DNA of 33,333 nt from a virus, in IMG/VR virus record IMGVR_UViG_3300021138_000105, positions 1 to 33,333 of that record; one strand, given 5' to 3'. This document shows, in pieces, positions 16,162 to 24,283 of this stretch. The stretch's first letter is position 1. The number at the start of each line of letters is the position of its first letter. A model generated the notes under the pieces. That model ran no database searches and was not told the origin of the DNA. It saw nothing but the letters and a program-made list of their open reading frames with translations. A program made the translations under genes and the position numbers.

Positions 16162-17320
16162 TAATATTTGGTTTGAATCGACTGCTAATAATAGATTACA
16201 GTATTCTGGCTCTAATTCTTTTGTATTAGTTGCTGGTGGTGCTAATACATTAACTGTTAATAGTAATGCAGTCGCAGTTATTAGTGCTGCTACTTTTAGT
16301 AATACAGTTACTATCACTGGTGATACAACAGTTGCCGGTAACTTTTCAATGGCGTCCTCGTTTAAGCGAAACCGCATCATCAACGGAAATATGCTTCTTA
16401 ACCAATACAATGGCACGACAAGCGTTACCCCAACCGCCAGCACCTATAACATGGATAGGTGGACGGCGCAGATGACGCAGGCGAGCAAGTTTAGCATTCA
16501 GCAAGTTGCTCTCAGCACTTTGCCGGGGTTTACTTACTCACAAAACTTCACCGTGGTGACGCCTTATACAGTTGGGGCTGGCGATTATTTTGGAACGGAG
16601 CAGCGCATTGAAGGCTACAATTTTGCTGATTTGGCGTGGGGCACTGCAAACGCCAAGTCCGTTACGTTGTCCTTCTGGGTGTATGCCAATAACACCGGAA
16701 CATACTGTGGCAGTCTGTTCACAAGCACTGGCTCATATGTTTACAACTACACCGTGTCTGCGGCTAATACTTGGCAATACGTAACGGTGACAATACCGGG
16801 AAGCACGGCATATTCTCTTGGCAGCACCACCAATAGCACGGCCGTAATTGTCCGTTGGACATTCACGGCTGGCAGCAATTTTCAAACCACTGCTGGTAGT
16901 TGGGTATCGGGCAACTATGCTGTAACAAGCGGAGCGTTTAACTGGATTGGAACCTCTAGCGCAACCTTCTACATCACCGGCGTCCAACTAGAAGTCGGCA
17001 CCAAAGCTACTCCCTACGAGATGCAAATCTACAGCGATCAGTTGGCGCAGTGTCAGCGGTATTATCAGAATACTCCGTATACAATTGGCGGTGCACAATC
17101 ATTTGCTGGTCAAATTTTATATTTTGCCCTAAATCTTCCAGTATATATGAGAAGTTCTCCCACATTAACAATAAATGGATCTGCAACTACTGGTGGAATG
17201 AATGGCCAGCCATCTGGTTCCGCAAATGCGCAGAGTTTATATTTTTATACAAATCTTTTTTCAGCTATCCTATCTAATGGTACCGCTTTTGGTAATTATA
17301 TTTTAAATGCGGAGCTATAA
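16142..17320 (+). CDS. Chimeric tail fibre protein with carbohydrate-binding-like tip
   Basis: The 392-residue protein starts MSTLQVANIWF and has one ATFSNTVTITGDTTVAGNF shaft unit. From about residue 70 it changes to FKRNRIINGNMLLNQYNG, the start of a jelly-roll, carbohydrate-binding-like domain that is common in fibres of other phages and prophages; YNMDRW, SVTLSFWVYA and VQLEVGTKATPYE..CQRYY are its hallmarks, ending near residue 312. The DNA for residues about 65-312 is roughly half G+C (53% in the line at 16801), against about 35% in neighbouring genes. The final 80 residues return to AT-rich DNA and form another beta domain. Inferred: a receptor-binding module was acquired by recombination. 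Target sugar unknown. Confidence 0.85.
   Translation: MSTLQVANIWFESTANNRLQYSGSNSFVLVAGGANTLTVNSNAVAVISAATFSNTVTITGDTTVAGNFSMASSFKRNRIINGNMLLNQYNGTTSVTPTASTYNMDRWTAQMTQASKFSIQQVALSTLPGFTYSQNFTVVTPYTVGAGDYFGTEQRIEGYNFADLAWGTANAKSVTLSFWVYANNTGTYCGSLFTSTGSYVYNYTVSAANTWQYVTVTIPGSTAYSLGSTTNSTAVIVRWTFTAGSNFQTTAGSWVSGNYAVTSGAFNWIGTSSATFYITGVQLEVGTKATPYEMQIYSDQLAQCQRYYQNTPYTIGGAQSFAGQILYFALNLPVYMRSSPTLTINGSATTGGMNGQPSGSANAQSLYFYTNLFSAILSNGTAFGNYILNAEL
16340..17080. other. GC-rich island inside a fibre gene (imported module)
   Basis: Base composition and codon choice change abruptly: GCG, GGC, ACC, CCG and CGC codons become frequent, in contrast to the A/T-ending codons on each side. A counted line at 16801-16860 has 32 G/C of 60, while 15001-15060 has 21 of 60. 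Limits are approximate. The reading frame continues through both borders. Confidence 0.85.
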
Positions 17321-17322
17321 AA

Positions 17323-17496
17323 ATGTACACTAATGCTCAATATTACAACAAACCAGATGGAACGCAGGCTGGCATCAAAATCCAAATTAACGGCATTGAA
17401 AGTTTTGTGCCGCTTGATCCGGCCAACACGGACTATCAAAACATCATGCAGCTTGTCGCTGAAGGCAAGCTGACCATCGCACCGGCTGGAGCATAA
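17323..17496 (+). CDS. Mini-protein resembling phage fibre-associated XkdW-type proteins
   Basis: A 57-residue frame with ATG at 17323, two bases after the fibre stop, and TAA at 17496. The sequence MYTNAQYYNKPDGTQAG, then INGIESFVPLDPANTDYQNI, then LVAEGKLTIAPAGA matches the general pattern 'IP.DP.N.DY..' followed by 'G' found in small proteins encoded next to phage fibre genes (XkdW-like or fibre-assembly related). The DNA is GC-rich like the island upstream, so it probably travelled with that module. A role as fibre-assembly helper or small tail component is inferred from its neighbours. Translation is likely coupled to the gene before it, and it is followed after 3 bases by the next fibre gene. 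Confidence 0.75.
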   Translation: MYTNAQYYNKPDGTQAGIKIQINGIESFVPLDPANTDYQNIMQLVAEGKLTIAPAGA

Positions 17497-17580
17497 GCCA
17501 TGACCGTCACGATTAACGGAACCTCCGGCGTAACAGCCCCTAACGTTCTTGCCCTGCAATCGGTCCAAACGGCTAATTTT
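17330..17580. other. Second GC-rich island across the mini-gene and the next fibre start
   Basis: The G+C-rich composition resumes at about 17350 after an AT-rich gap (17090-17330) and ends at about 17580, inside the 80-residue fibre gene, where A/T-ending codons return. This suggests the same or a second imported segment with a recombination border inside a gene. Confidence 0.75.
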
Positions 17581-17742
17581 ACCGCTGTTACTATTCCAGC
17601 ATATACAAATGCAGGTACAGCATCAGGTTCACCATCAGCAGCAATTATTACATCGAGACAAATTACTTTTTCACAAACTCCTTCTGGTTCTGGAGAAGGC
17701 AATCTTACTAACGTTACATATACAGCATCAGCGGAGCTTTGA
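17500..17742 (+). CDS. Short chimeric fibre-like protein
   Basis: An 80-residue protein starting MTVTINGTSGVTAPNVLALQ, a common start of fibre proteins in many tailed phages. In those phages the protein is usually much longer, so this may be the head of a fibre whose shaft and tip were lost and replaced by a short tail (TSRQITFSQTPSGSGEGNLT..YTASAEL). The first 27 codons are GC-rich and the rest AT-rich, with a border near 17580. The ending SAEL resembles NAEL at the end of the preceding fibre gene. The preceding stop is 3 bases away. It may be a working short fibre component or a recombination leftover; I cannot decide. Confidence 0.65.
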   Translation: MTVTINGTSGVTAPNVLALQSVQTANFTAVTIPAYTNAGTASGSPSAAIITSRQITFSQTPSGSGEGNLTNVTYTASAEL

Positions 17743-17760
17743 TCATGTACACCAATATCA

Positions 17761-17798
17761 AATACAGGTAATTAATAAATGTCAACATTACAAGTAGC
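17761..17798 (+). repeat. Fibre-gene start repeat, copy C
   Basis: It combines the leader AATACAGGTAATTAA (17761-17775), shared exactly with 18408-18422, and the 27-base gene-start block (17772-17798) shared exactly with 16135-16161. It is thus the link between copies B and D. Confidence 0.9.
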
Positions 17799-18402
17799 AA
17801 ACATTGTTGGTCAACCAACATCTAATTTAGGTACAACTTCTGTTCAATCAGTTGCTGTGTCAGGTACACTAACACAAAATGGTGCTGCTACATTTAGCAA
17901 TACAGTTAATATTACTGGTGCCACTACATTTAGTAATACAACAACACATACTGGTGCTGCTACATTTAGCAATACTATTGCAGTAACTGGAAATGCTGTA
18001 TTCAGTAACTTGGTTACTGTTGCTGCTTCTGGTATTAAATTTCCTGATGGTTCGACACAAACTACTGCCTATAATAATTCTACATTTTCTGGAAATTTAT
18101 CTGGTTCAAGAACATTTGGAACGATTTATCAAAATACATCAGGAAAAGTATTAGTGGTAATACCAAGTGTTTCAAAATCAACAACAGGATATTCATTGTA
18201 TATGAATATTGCAGCTGCAAGTAGCTCGTTAAATTCTGGTGCTTCTTCTGGTGGTACTACATACATTGAAGAAGCTGCTACTTATTATCTTGCTAATGGC
18301 GTTGAAGCGTTTTATGGATTTGTTCCTCCTGGTTGGTATTATAATTTAACAAATGATGGTGATAGTTGGTCTATTAGATATTGGTACGAAATATCATTAT
18401 AA
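17779..18402 (+). CDS. Tail fibre protein with repeated ATFSNT shaft
   Basis: This 207-residue protein starts MSTLQVANIVGQPTSNLG. The shaft has three successive units of about 10-11 residues (GAATFSNTVNIT, GATTFSNTTTHT, GAATFSNTIAVT, about residues 34-68), then VAASGIKFPDGSTQTTA, a very common connector of phage fibres. The last 110 residues form a separate beta-rich tip domain (SGSRTFGTIYQNTSGKVLV ... YGFVPPGWYYNLTNDGDSW), of the type seen in many small fibre tips. The tip differs from that of the gene at 15481 although the connector is alike. It has the AT-rich composition of the phage. A fibre with a receptor-binding tip is a safe call; the target is unknown. Confidence 0.82.
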   Translation: MSTLQVANIVGQPTSNLGTTSVQSVAVSGTLTQNGAATFSNTVNITGATTFSNTTTHTGAATFSNTIAVTGNAVFSNLVTVAASGIKFPDGSTQTTAYNNSTFSGNLSGSRTFGTIYQNTSGKVLVVIPSVSKSTTGYSLYMNIAAASSSLNSGASSGGTTYIEEAATYYLANGVEAFYGFVPPGWYYNLTNDGDSWSIRYWYEISL

Positions 18403-18407
18403 TTTCT

Positions 18408-18440
18408 AATACAGGTAATTAACATATGTCAACATTACAA
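18408..18440 (+). repeat. Fibre-gene start repeat, copy D (decayed)
   Basis: It matches copy C over 33 bases except for the three bases before the ATG. The ATG at 18426 opens a frame of only ten codons (MSTLQNAQTY) before TGA at 18456-18458. It looks like a fibre-gene start whose body was lost, with the cupin mini-gene joined on directly. Confidence 0.85.
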
Positions 18441-18441
18441 A

Positions 18442-18627
18442 ATGCACAAACATACTGAAACAGATGTACATATAACAATTGTTGCTAGAGGTTCTTTTCG
18501 AGTGCATGGTGAAGGTTATGATATAATATCAAAAGCTGGTGATGTATTAGATTGGGATGCTAATCAGTTACATGAATTTATTGCATTAGAGCCTAATTCA
18601 AGAATAGTAAATATCATAAAAGGTTAG
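18442..18627 (+). CDS. Cupin-fold mini-protein
   Basis: This 61-residue protein starts MHKHTETDVHITIVARGSF. His2, His4 and His10 lie where the first cupin motif (HxH...G) would be, with Gly17; the second motif is GDVLDWDANQLHEF with Gly33, Asp34 and His44. The ending NSRIVNIIKG is typical of small cupins that bind a metal between these His residues. It is shorter than most single-domain cupins (about 90-110), lacking the usual N-terminal strands, so it may be minimal or truncated. Its ATG lies within the decayed fibre start of copy D, in another frame. The substrate is unknown. Cupin genes among phage fibre genes are known to me only loosely; a sugar- or receptor-related role is speculation. 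Confidence 0.75.
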   Translation: MHKHTETDVHITIVARGSFRVHGEGYDIISKAGDVLDWDANQLHEFIALEPNSRIVNIIKG

Positions 18628-18638
18628 AACGGAAAGTA

Positions 18639-20198
18639 ATGGGACAGTTATTACCACAATATAGAAAAGCCATAATTGAAGATGTTATCAATTCGATAAC
18701 TGCCAATACATCAGAATATTATGCTTTTGCATCTAATCCAATTGCATTTGTTGGTAGTACCCCTAATACCACCAATGATGATTATTCCAGCACATTTACT
18801 AACGATTGGCAAATGTTATTTGGTAAGAAAATATCAAATGGGAATATTGTACCTGTCATATTAAACAATACTTACAAATCAGGAACAGTATATAATCGTT
18901 ATGACAATACTATTGCAAATCTTTCAAATTATTATGTTGTTTCGCCTCCTTCAACAGTTGGAGGCGGATACAATGTTTATAAATGTATAGATAATGCTAA
19001 TGGGTCAGTTTCTACAGTCCAACCAAATGTTCCTCAACTTGGATCATTTACAACAAGTGATGGGTATACTTGGCGTTATATCACTTCTGTTTCTAGCGCA
19101 CAATACAATGCTACAGCAACAATCAATTATATACCAGCTACCACAAATACTACAGTAGTATCATCGGCATATACATATTCTGGTGTTGAAGTCATTAATA
19201 TTAATGATGGCGGTTCTGGGTATATTTGTGTGGCTAATGGTGTGTTTCCAAGTAATCCAGTTAATACCACAGTTTTACAGATTCAATCTAATGCTTCTGG
19301 TGATAATGATTTTTATACAAAAAATAGCATATACATTTACAACACAGGCTCTCCAACTGGACAATTAAGAACTATTACAAAATATACTTCTTATAATGGG
19401 TTGAATTATGTTTATCTTGATAGCCCTATTGATACCAGCACAGTTTCAACAACTACTAATTATTATATTTCTCCAAAAGTTGTTTTCCAAACAGATGGTA
19501 ACAATCCTCCAGTTGCATTAAGTTATATCAATACATCTGGAAATGTGAATAGTATTTCGACCATTCAAATTATTGATCCCGGATATGGTGTTTCTTGGGC
19601 CAATGTTTCTATTCAAAGTAATACAACTTATGGTTCTGGTGCCAATTTATATGCCATTGTTCCACCTGCTGGTGGCCATGGCAGTAATCCACAAACAGAA
19701 CTTGGTATTGAAGGATTCGTTGTATCGTTTTTCTTTTCTAATACTGAAAACGGAACTATACTTGGTAATACCCAATATAATAAAATTGGATTGTTAAAAT
19801 CACCATATAAGTTTTCAAATACTGCTGGATCACCAAAAACATCTATTCAGAAAACAACAGCATATTCAGCAAATACATTCAGTGCTGTTTTACAAGCAAA
19901 TGTTAATCCATCAGGAACGATATTTACAATTGGGGATACAGTTACTGGTCAATTAACTAATGCAGTAGGAACAGTTGCCTTTTCTAATTCTACAGTTGTG
20001 TGTTTAACAGGTGATAAATACTTTAGTAATAATGAAAAAATTGTATCAAGTAGTGGATTAGTTTTTGCTAACATTTCAATAAATACATTCGGTGATATTT
20101 ACACTAAAGATTTATCTCCCATCTATATTCAAAACATTAGTAATGTTACTCGTTCTTCTACGCAAGCAGAATCCTTTAAATTGATTATCAAGATTTAA
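18639..20198 (+). CDS. 8: gp8-like baseplate wedge protein
   Basis: The 519-residue protein starts MGQLLPQYRKAIIEDVINSI followed by NTSEYYAFASNP, the usual opening of gp8-type wedge proteins in T4-like marine phages. Further family-like segments are NYYVVSPPSTVGGGYNVYKC (about 90-114), DGYTWRYITSVSSAQYN (about 141-157) and a long beta-rich region with ININDGGSGYI. T4 gp8 is 334 residues, so this version is extended in the C-terminal beta part. Known: gp8 dimers bind gp7, gp10 and gp6 in the wedge and trigger shape change. It is separated from the gp7-position gene by the fibre cassette, which looks inserted into a baseplate operon. The stop is followed by the next gene after 13 bases. Confidence 0.78.
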   Translation: MGQLLPQYRKAIIEDVINSITANTSEYYAFASNPIAFVGSTPNTTNDDYSSTFTNDWQMLFGKKISNGNIVPVILNNTYKSGTVYNRYDNTIANLSNYYVVSPPSTVGGGYNVYKCIDNANGSVSTVQPNVPQLGSFTTSDGYTWRYITSVSSAQYNATATINYIPATTNTTVVSSAYTYSGVEVININDGGSGYICVANGVFPSNPVNTTVLQIQSNASGDNDFYTKNSIYIYNTGSPTGQLRTITKYTSYNGLNYVYLDSPIDTSTVSTTTNYYISPKVVFQTDGNNPPVALSYINTSGNVNSISTIQIIDPGYGVSWANVSIQSNTTYGSGANLYAIVPPAGGHGSNPQTELGIEGFVVSFFFSNTENGTILGNTQYNKIGLLKSPYKFSNTAGSPKTSIQKTTAYSANTFSAVLQANVNPSGTIFTIGDTVTGQLTNAVGTVAFSNSTVVCLTGDKYFSNNEKIVSSSGLVFANISINTFGDIYTKDLSPIYIQNISNVTRSSTQAESFKLIIKI

Positions 20199-20211
20199 AT
20201 AGGGAATACAA

Positions 20212-23200
20212 ATGCCATTAAATACCGACCTAAGCGTCGCTCCGTTCTTTGATGATTTTAATGCAAATAATCAATATTATCGTGTACTGTTTAAACCACA
20301 AGTAGCTGTTCAAGCACGTGAATTAAATACCGTACAGTCAATTCTCCAAGATCAAATTGAAAAATTTGGTAACTGGGCGTTTAAGAGCGGTGAGATTGTT
20401 TCTGGTTGTACAATCACAGATAATCCATTAGTTAATTTTGTCAGACTTCAAGATTTTCAAACCAATTCTGCAAGTTTTGATGTTTTATCTCTTGCCAATT
20501 TACAGGTAGTTAGTGCTGTTTCAAACTTGACAGCTACCATTGTTTTTGCTAATTCTGGTTCAGTTTCTAATTATCCTAATACAAATATTCTTTATCTTAG
20601 CTATAAAAATACTGGCAATAATGGCGCTACAGTATTTGCAAATAATGAAACATTGAATTTCTATTCTATACCTTCAACTGGCACTGCAGTCGCAACAATT
20701 AATACATTTGCAAATTCAGTAAGTGCACCAGTAACATCAGGCAACGCCCATGGTATCCATGTCAGTACTGGTGTGATTTTTATCAATGGTGAATTTGTCC
20801 AGATCACAACGCCAACATATGGTATTGTCAACAATTTCGGAACATATGCTGGCAACAACGTTGTTGGATTCCAATTAGCTGAAACTGTAATTACTGAAAA
20901 CCAAGATCCTTCTCTGAATGATAATGCATTAGGTTATTCTAACGAAAATGCTCCTGGAGCGTGGCGCATGAAACTTGTGCCACAATTAATTTCTTTTGAT
21001 CCTTCTTCTGTTACTGCAAATAATTTCGCAACAATTGCGGTTTATAATTATGGATCATTGGTATCAACATCAACACCTAAAAACAATATATATTCAATCG
21101 TTGGCGATCAAATCGCCCAACGTATCTATGATGAAGCAGGTAATTATGTTGTAAACCCATTCAATGTTGATACTGTAACATCAGTTACTGCAAATAGTGT
21201 TGTATCAAGTTTGGATGCTAATTCAGTCCTTGCTAGAGTTTCTACTGGTGTTGGTTATGCACAAGGTCAGCGTGTAGAATTACAACAGACAGCATATATT
21301 AATATGCGCCGTGGAATTGATATTCAAACAAATTTACAACAGCAAATTACATTTAACTATGGTGGTTACTTTGTACTTGATGAAGTTGCCGGAGATTTCC
21401 CATTCTTTTCAGCGCAACAGGTAAGTTTTTATGATACTGTTCAAACAGCAGTCACAAGCCGCAAATATTCTTCATTGACACCAACTGGAAATTTAATCGG
21501 AACAGCATATGCTCGTTGTTTCTCCTATCTTAGCGGAACGGTTGGTTCAAATACAGCACAATACGCTTTACATGTATTCAATGTTCAGATGAATAGTGGT
21601 TACAATACTACTAATATTCAATCAGTTTACTTTAATAATTCTACTAAAGCTGTCGGCGATTTAGCAATTCCTGATATCCAGCAATCTTCAAAGAGCGATC
21701 AACTTTATTCTTTTGGTATAACTGGATTAAAAAATCTAAAATCTACAAACCAAATTGATAATAATACACAATACCTATATCGTACCACTCAATCGTATGC
21801 TGTTAACTCAACACAATTATCTGCATATTCTGTTGGTAACCCAAGTTCTGTAACAGTAACATTAACTGGTTCTGCTGCACATGGAACAGACAATCTTCCG
21901 TATGGAACTGGTATTTTAACTGATATCAATTCAGCAACGTTCAGTTTAGTTCCAACTGCTAATGTTGATTCGTCAAACTTAACAAGCACTGTTAGTGTTA
22001 ATACAACTTCGAATGTTATAACTGGTTCTTCAACAACATTTTTAACAAACTATAATGTTGGTGATATTATTAAAGTGTTTGAAGCTGGAGCCACTTCTGA
22101 ACAACGCACAATCACAGCAATTACTAACAACACATCAATGTCTGTTGATGGTACATTTAGCACATTAAATACTGCTGCAAATTATTGTAAGTCATATATT
22201 GCTGGTAAATTTATTAATATTTCTCAAAGCACATCTGGTCCAAAAACATATGTTAATGTCATTAATACAACAGCATTTTCAATTGTTACTGGTGAAATAC
22301 CATCAGCGTCTGTACCTGTTGATGTGACATTTAATGTTTTAAGAAAAGCAGTATCTCCTGCTTCAAAAGTAATTAATAAATATCGTTTCGTTAAACTTGA
22401 TACTAGAATATCACCAAATGGCCCATGGTGTCTTGGTATCGCAGATATTCATAGAGTAAGAGCTATCTATGGTTCTTCTGATGGATCATACAGTATTGCT
22501 AACCCAATCATAACAACCAATTTTGTATTTGGTACTGGTCAAAAAGATACACATTATGATATGGCATATCTGTATCCAGTTCCAGGATATTCAACTGCTT
22601 CCACACCTTATCTTTTGGTCGAATTAGATTATTTCACAGCAAACACATCTTCTGGTGTAGGATTTTTTACAGTAGAATCATATCCAATCGATGATGCAAA
22701 TACTGCTAATACTAATGCTATTCAGACATCTCACTTACCACTTTATGTTGATAAATCTGGAAATAAAATTACATTAAGAGATTATGTTGATTTTCGTCCT
22801 TTCCCATATAATGTGGCGAATAATACTGGTAATTGTGATATATCAAATACTTCGCAAGTTACTGCTGCCATTAGTTATGCGACAACTATTTTAGGCAATA
22901 ACTATATCACAGCAACAAGCAACACTTCAACTAATCTAGTATTCCAAGTTCCATCAACTGGATTAAATGTTCCAGCATATGGTGGCAATTTCCAGTCAGA
23001 TTACAATTTTTATCTTCCACGTAAAGATTTGATAATGATTACCCCTGATAATCTATTAAAGATTAAAGAAGGCGTATCAAGTACATCACCACAGCCTCCG
23101 CTTTATCCAGATAATGCAATGGTGCTTTCTGTTATCAATGTTCCTGCATATCCATCATTATCTACAGATCAACGTGATGCACTTCTTTCTATTAACCAAT

Positions 23201-24267
23201 CATCAAAAGATTTAGTTCGTGATACTTCTACTGCAATCTCAACCAATCTTGTAACAAACCGTCGCTATACTATGAAAGATATTGGTACGCTTGATAATCG
23301 TATCACTAACCTTGAATATTATCAGTCACTTTCGCTTCTTGAAAAGAAAGCAACTGATATGACAATTACTGATGCAAATGGTTTGAATAGATTTAAAAAT
23401 GGTATTTTCGTAGAAGGATTTACTGACTTCACACAAAGCCAAGTTTCTAATCCAGAATATACTATAGCTATTGACACAACACAGGCATACGGTCGTCCTC
23501 GTATTATCCGTGAAATAATTAATATCGAATTCGATTTAAATGACTCAACAACAGTACAACAAACTGGACGCTTAGTCACACTCCCATATACGGAAAAATC
23601 TTTCCTTGTACAGCCATACGCAACTGCATATCGTTCTGCAGCTCACGTTTCTATGGCTTGGAATGGTAATGTTGTACTTGTTCCTCCTTATGATAATCAT
23701 AATGACATCAATAATACAGGTTCAATTAACATTACTGTTGATTTGGCTACACCTTGGCAAGAATTTGCTAATAGTCCTCTTGGTTCGATTTGGGGAGATT
23801 GGCAAACAACTACAAGCACAACAAGTAAAACAATTTATGATCAACCTGCAGGCGGCACTGGTTCTTATATTCCAGTTGTTGATCTTGGTTATTTGGGAGT
23901 ATTTACTGGCGGTGGTGGTGGAAATAATCCAGTAACTAACGCCGAGGCGCGCGCCGATGCTGTTTCTATTATTCAACAACGATATGGTCCAAACGTTACA
24001 GTTGGCGCATATAATCTAATATATTCGGATATTCGTTTGAAGAAAGATATTTCAATTATCGGTAAACTTCTCAATGGATTGAACCTGTATAAATATCGTT
24101 ACCTATGGAGCAATATCTTCTATGTAGGCGTAATGGCTCAAGAAGTATTAAATGTAATTCCAGATGCTGTTGTACATGATAATAACGGTTATATGTCAGT
24201 AGATTATACTAAGGTTGGTGTGCCATTCCTTACATTTGATCAATGGTTAAATACAAACGGTAAATGA
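20212..24267 (+). CDS. Large DUF4815-type baseplate/tail protein with C-terminal S74-like chaperone domain
   Basis: This is the largest gene in the window, 1351 residues, with AGGGA before the ATG. The start, DLSVAPFFDDFNANNQYYRVLFKPQVAVQARELN..QSILQDQIEKFG, matches proteins I know as DUF4815 family, found beside gp8 in T4-like marine phages. The middle is beta-rich with Asn/Ser/Thr; a helical part appears at about 1005-1080 (LSTDQRDALLSINQSSKDLV, TLDNRITNLEYYQSLSLL). The last 80 residues (1272-1351) begin SDIRLKKDI and contain GVMAQEVLNVIPDAV and MSVDYTKV, the hallmarks of the S74/endosialidase intramolecular chaperone. Known: S74 domains trimerise fibres and often cut themselves off before the Ser. 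Inferred: a gp10-like or fibre-attachment role in the outer baseplate, matured by self-cleavage near residue 1271. Confidence 0.85.
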   Translation: MPLNTDLSVAPFFDDFNANNQYYRVLFKPQVAVQARELNTVQSILQDQIEKFGNWAFKSGEIVSGCTITDNPLVNFVRLQDFQTNSASFDVLSLANLQVVSAVSNLTATIVFANSGSVSNYPNTNILYLSYKNTGNNGATVFANNETLNFYSIPSTGTAVATINTFANSVSAPVTSGNAHGIHVSTGVIFINGEFVQITTPTYGIVNNFGTYAGNNVVGFQLAETVITENQDPSLNDNALGYSNENAPGAWRMKLVPQLISFDPSSVTANNFATIAVYNYGSLVSTSTPKNNIYSIVGDQIAQRIYDEAGNYVVNPFNVDTVTSVTANSVVSSLDANSVLARVSTGVGYAQGQRVELQQTAYINMRRGIDIQTNLQQQITFNYGGYFVLDEVAGDFPFFSAQQVSFYDTVQTAVTSRKYSSLTPTGNLIGTAYARCFSYLSGTVGSNTAQYALHVFNVQMNSGYNTTNIQSVYFNNSTKAVGDLAIPDIQQSSKSDQLYSFGITGLKNLKSTNQIDNNTQYLYRTTQSYAVNSTQLSAYSVGNPSSVTVTLTGSAAHGTDNLPYGTGILTDINSATFSLVPTANVDSSNLTSTVSVNTTSNVITGSSTTFLTNYNVGDIIKVFEAGATSEQRTITAITNNTSMSVDGTFSTLNTAANYCKSYIAGKFINISQSTSGPKTYVNVINTTAFSIVTGEIPSASVPVDVTFNVLRKAVSPASKVINKYRFVKLDTRISPNGPWCLGIADIHRVRAIYGSSDGSYSIANPIITTNFVFGTGQKDTHYDMAYLYPVPGYSTASTPYLLVELDYFTANTSSGVGFFTVESYPIDDANTANTNAIQTSHLPLYVDKSGNKITLRDYVDFRPFPYNVANNTGNCDISNTSQVTAAISYATTILGNNYITATSNTSTNLVFQVPSTGLNVPAYGGNFQSDYNFYLPRKDLIMITPDNLLKIKEGVSSTSPQPPLYPDNAMVLSVINVPAYPSLSTDQRDALLSINQSSKDLVRDTSTAISTNLVTNRRYTMKDIGTLDNRITNLEYYQSLSLLEKKATDMTITDANGLNRFKNGIFVEGFTDFTQSQVSNPEYTIAIDTTQAYGRPRIIREIINIEFDLNDSTTVQQTGRLVTLPYTEKSFLVQPYATAYRSAAHVSMAWNGNVVLVPPYDNHNDINNTGSINITVDLATPWQEFANSPLGSIWGDWQTTTSTTSKTIYDQPAGGTGSYIPVVDLGYLGVFTGGGGGNNPVTNAEARADAVSIIQQRYGPNVTVGAYNLIYSDIRLKKDISIIGKLLNGLNLYKYRYLWSNIFYVGVMAQEVLNVIPDAVVHDNNGYMSVDYTKVGVPFLTFDQWLNTNGK

Positions 24268-24283
24268 TTTTTAGGAGATAAAG

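Noticed and set aside
15481-18402. Insertion sequence as the cause of the GC-rich islands
   Set aside because: No transposase, terminal inverted repeats or target duplications are visible; the islands encode fibre-type protein in frame.
14618-18627. Diversity-generating retroelement
   Set aside because: No reverse transcriptase or template/variable repeat pair with adenine-specific change was seen; the repeats are gene starts, not gene ends.
24088-24095. Exact TATAAATA as a late promoter
   Set aside because: It encodes conserved residues of the S74-like domain and lies about 190 bases before the next start; more likely chance in AT-rich DNA.
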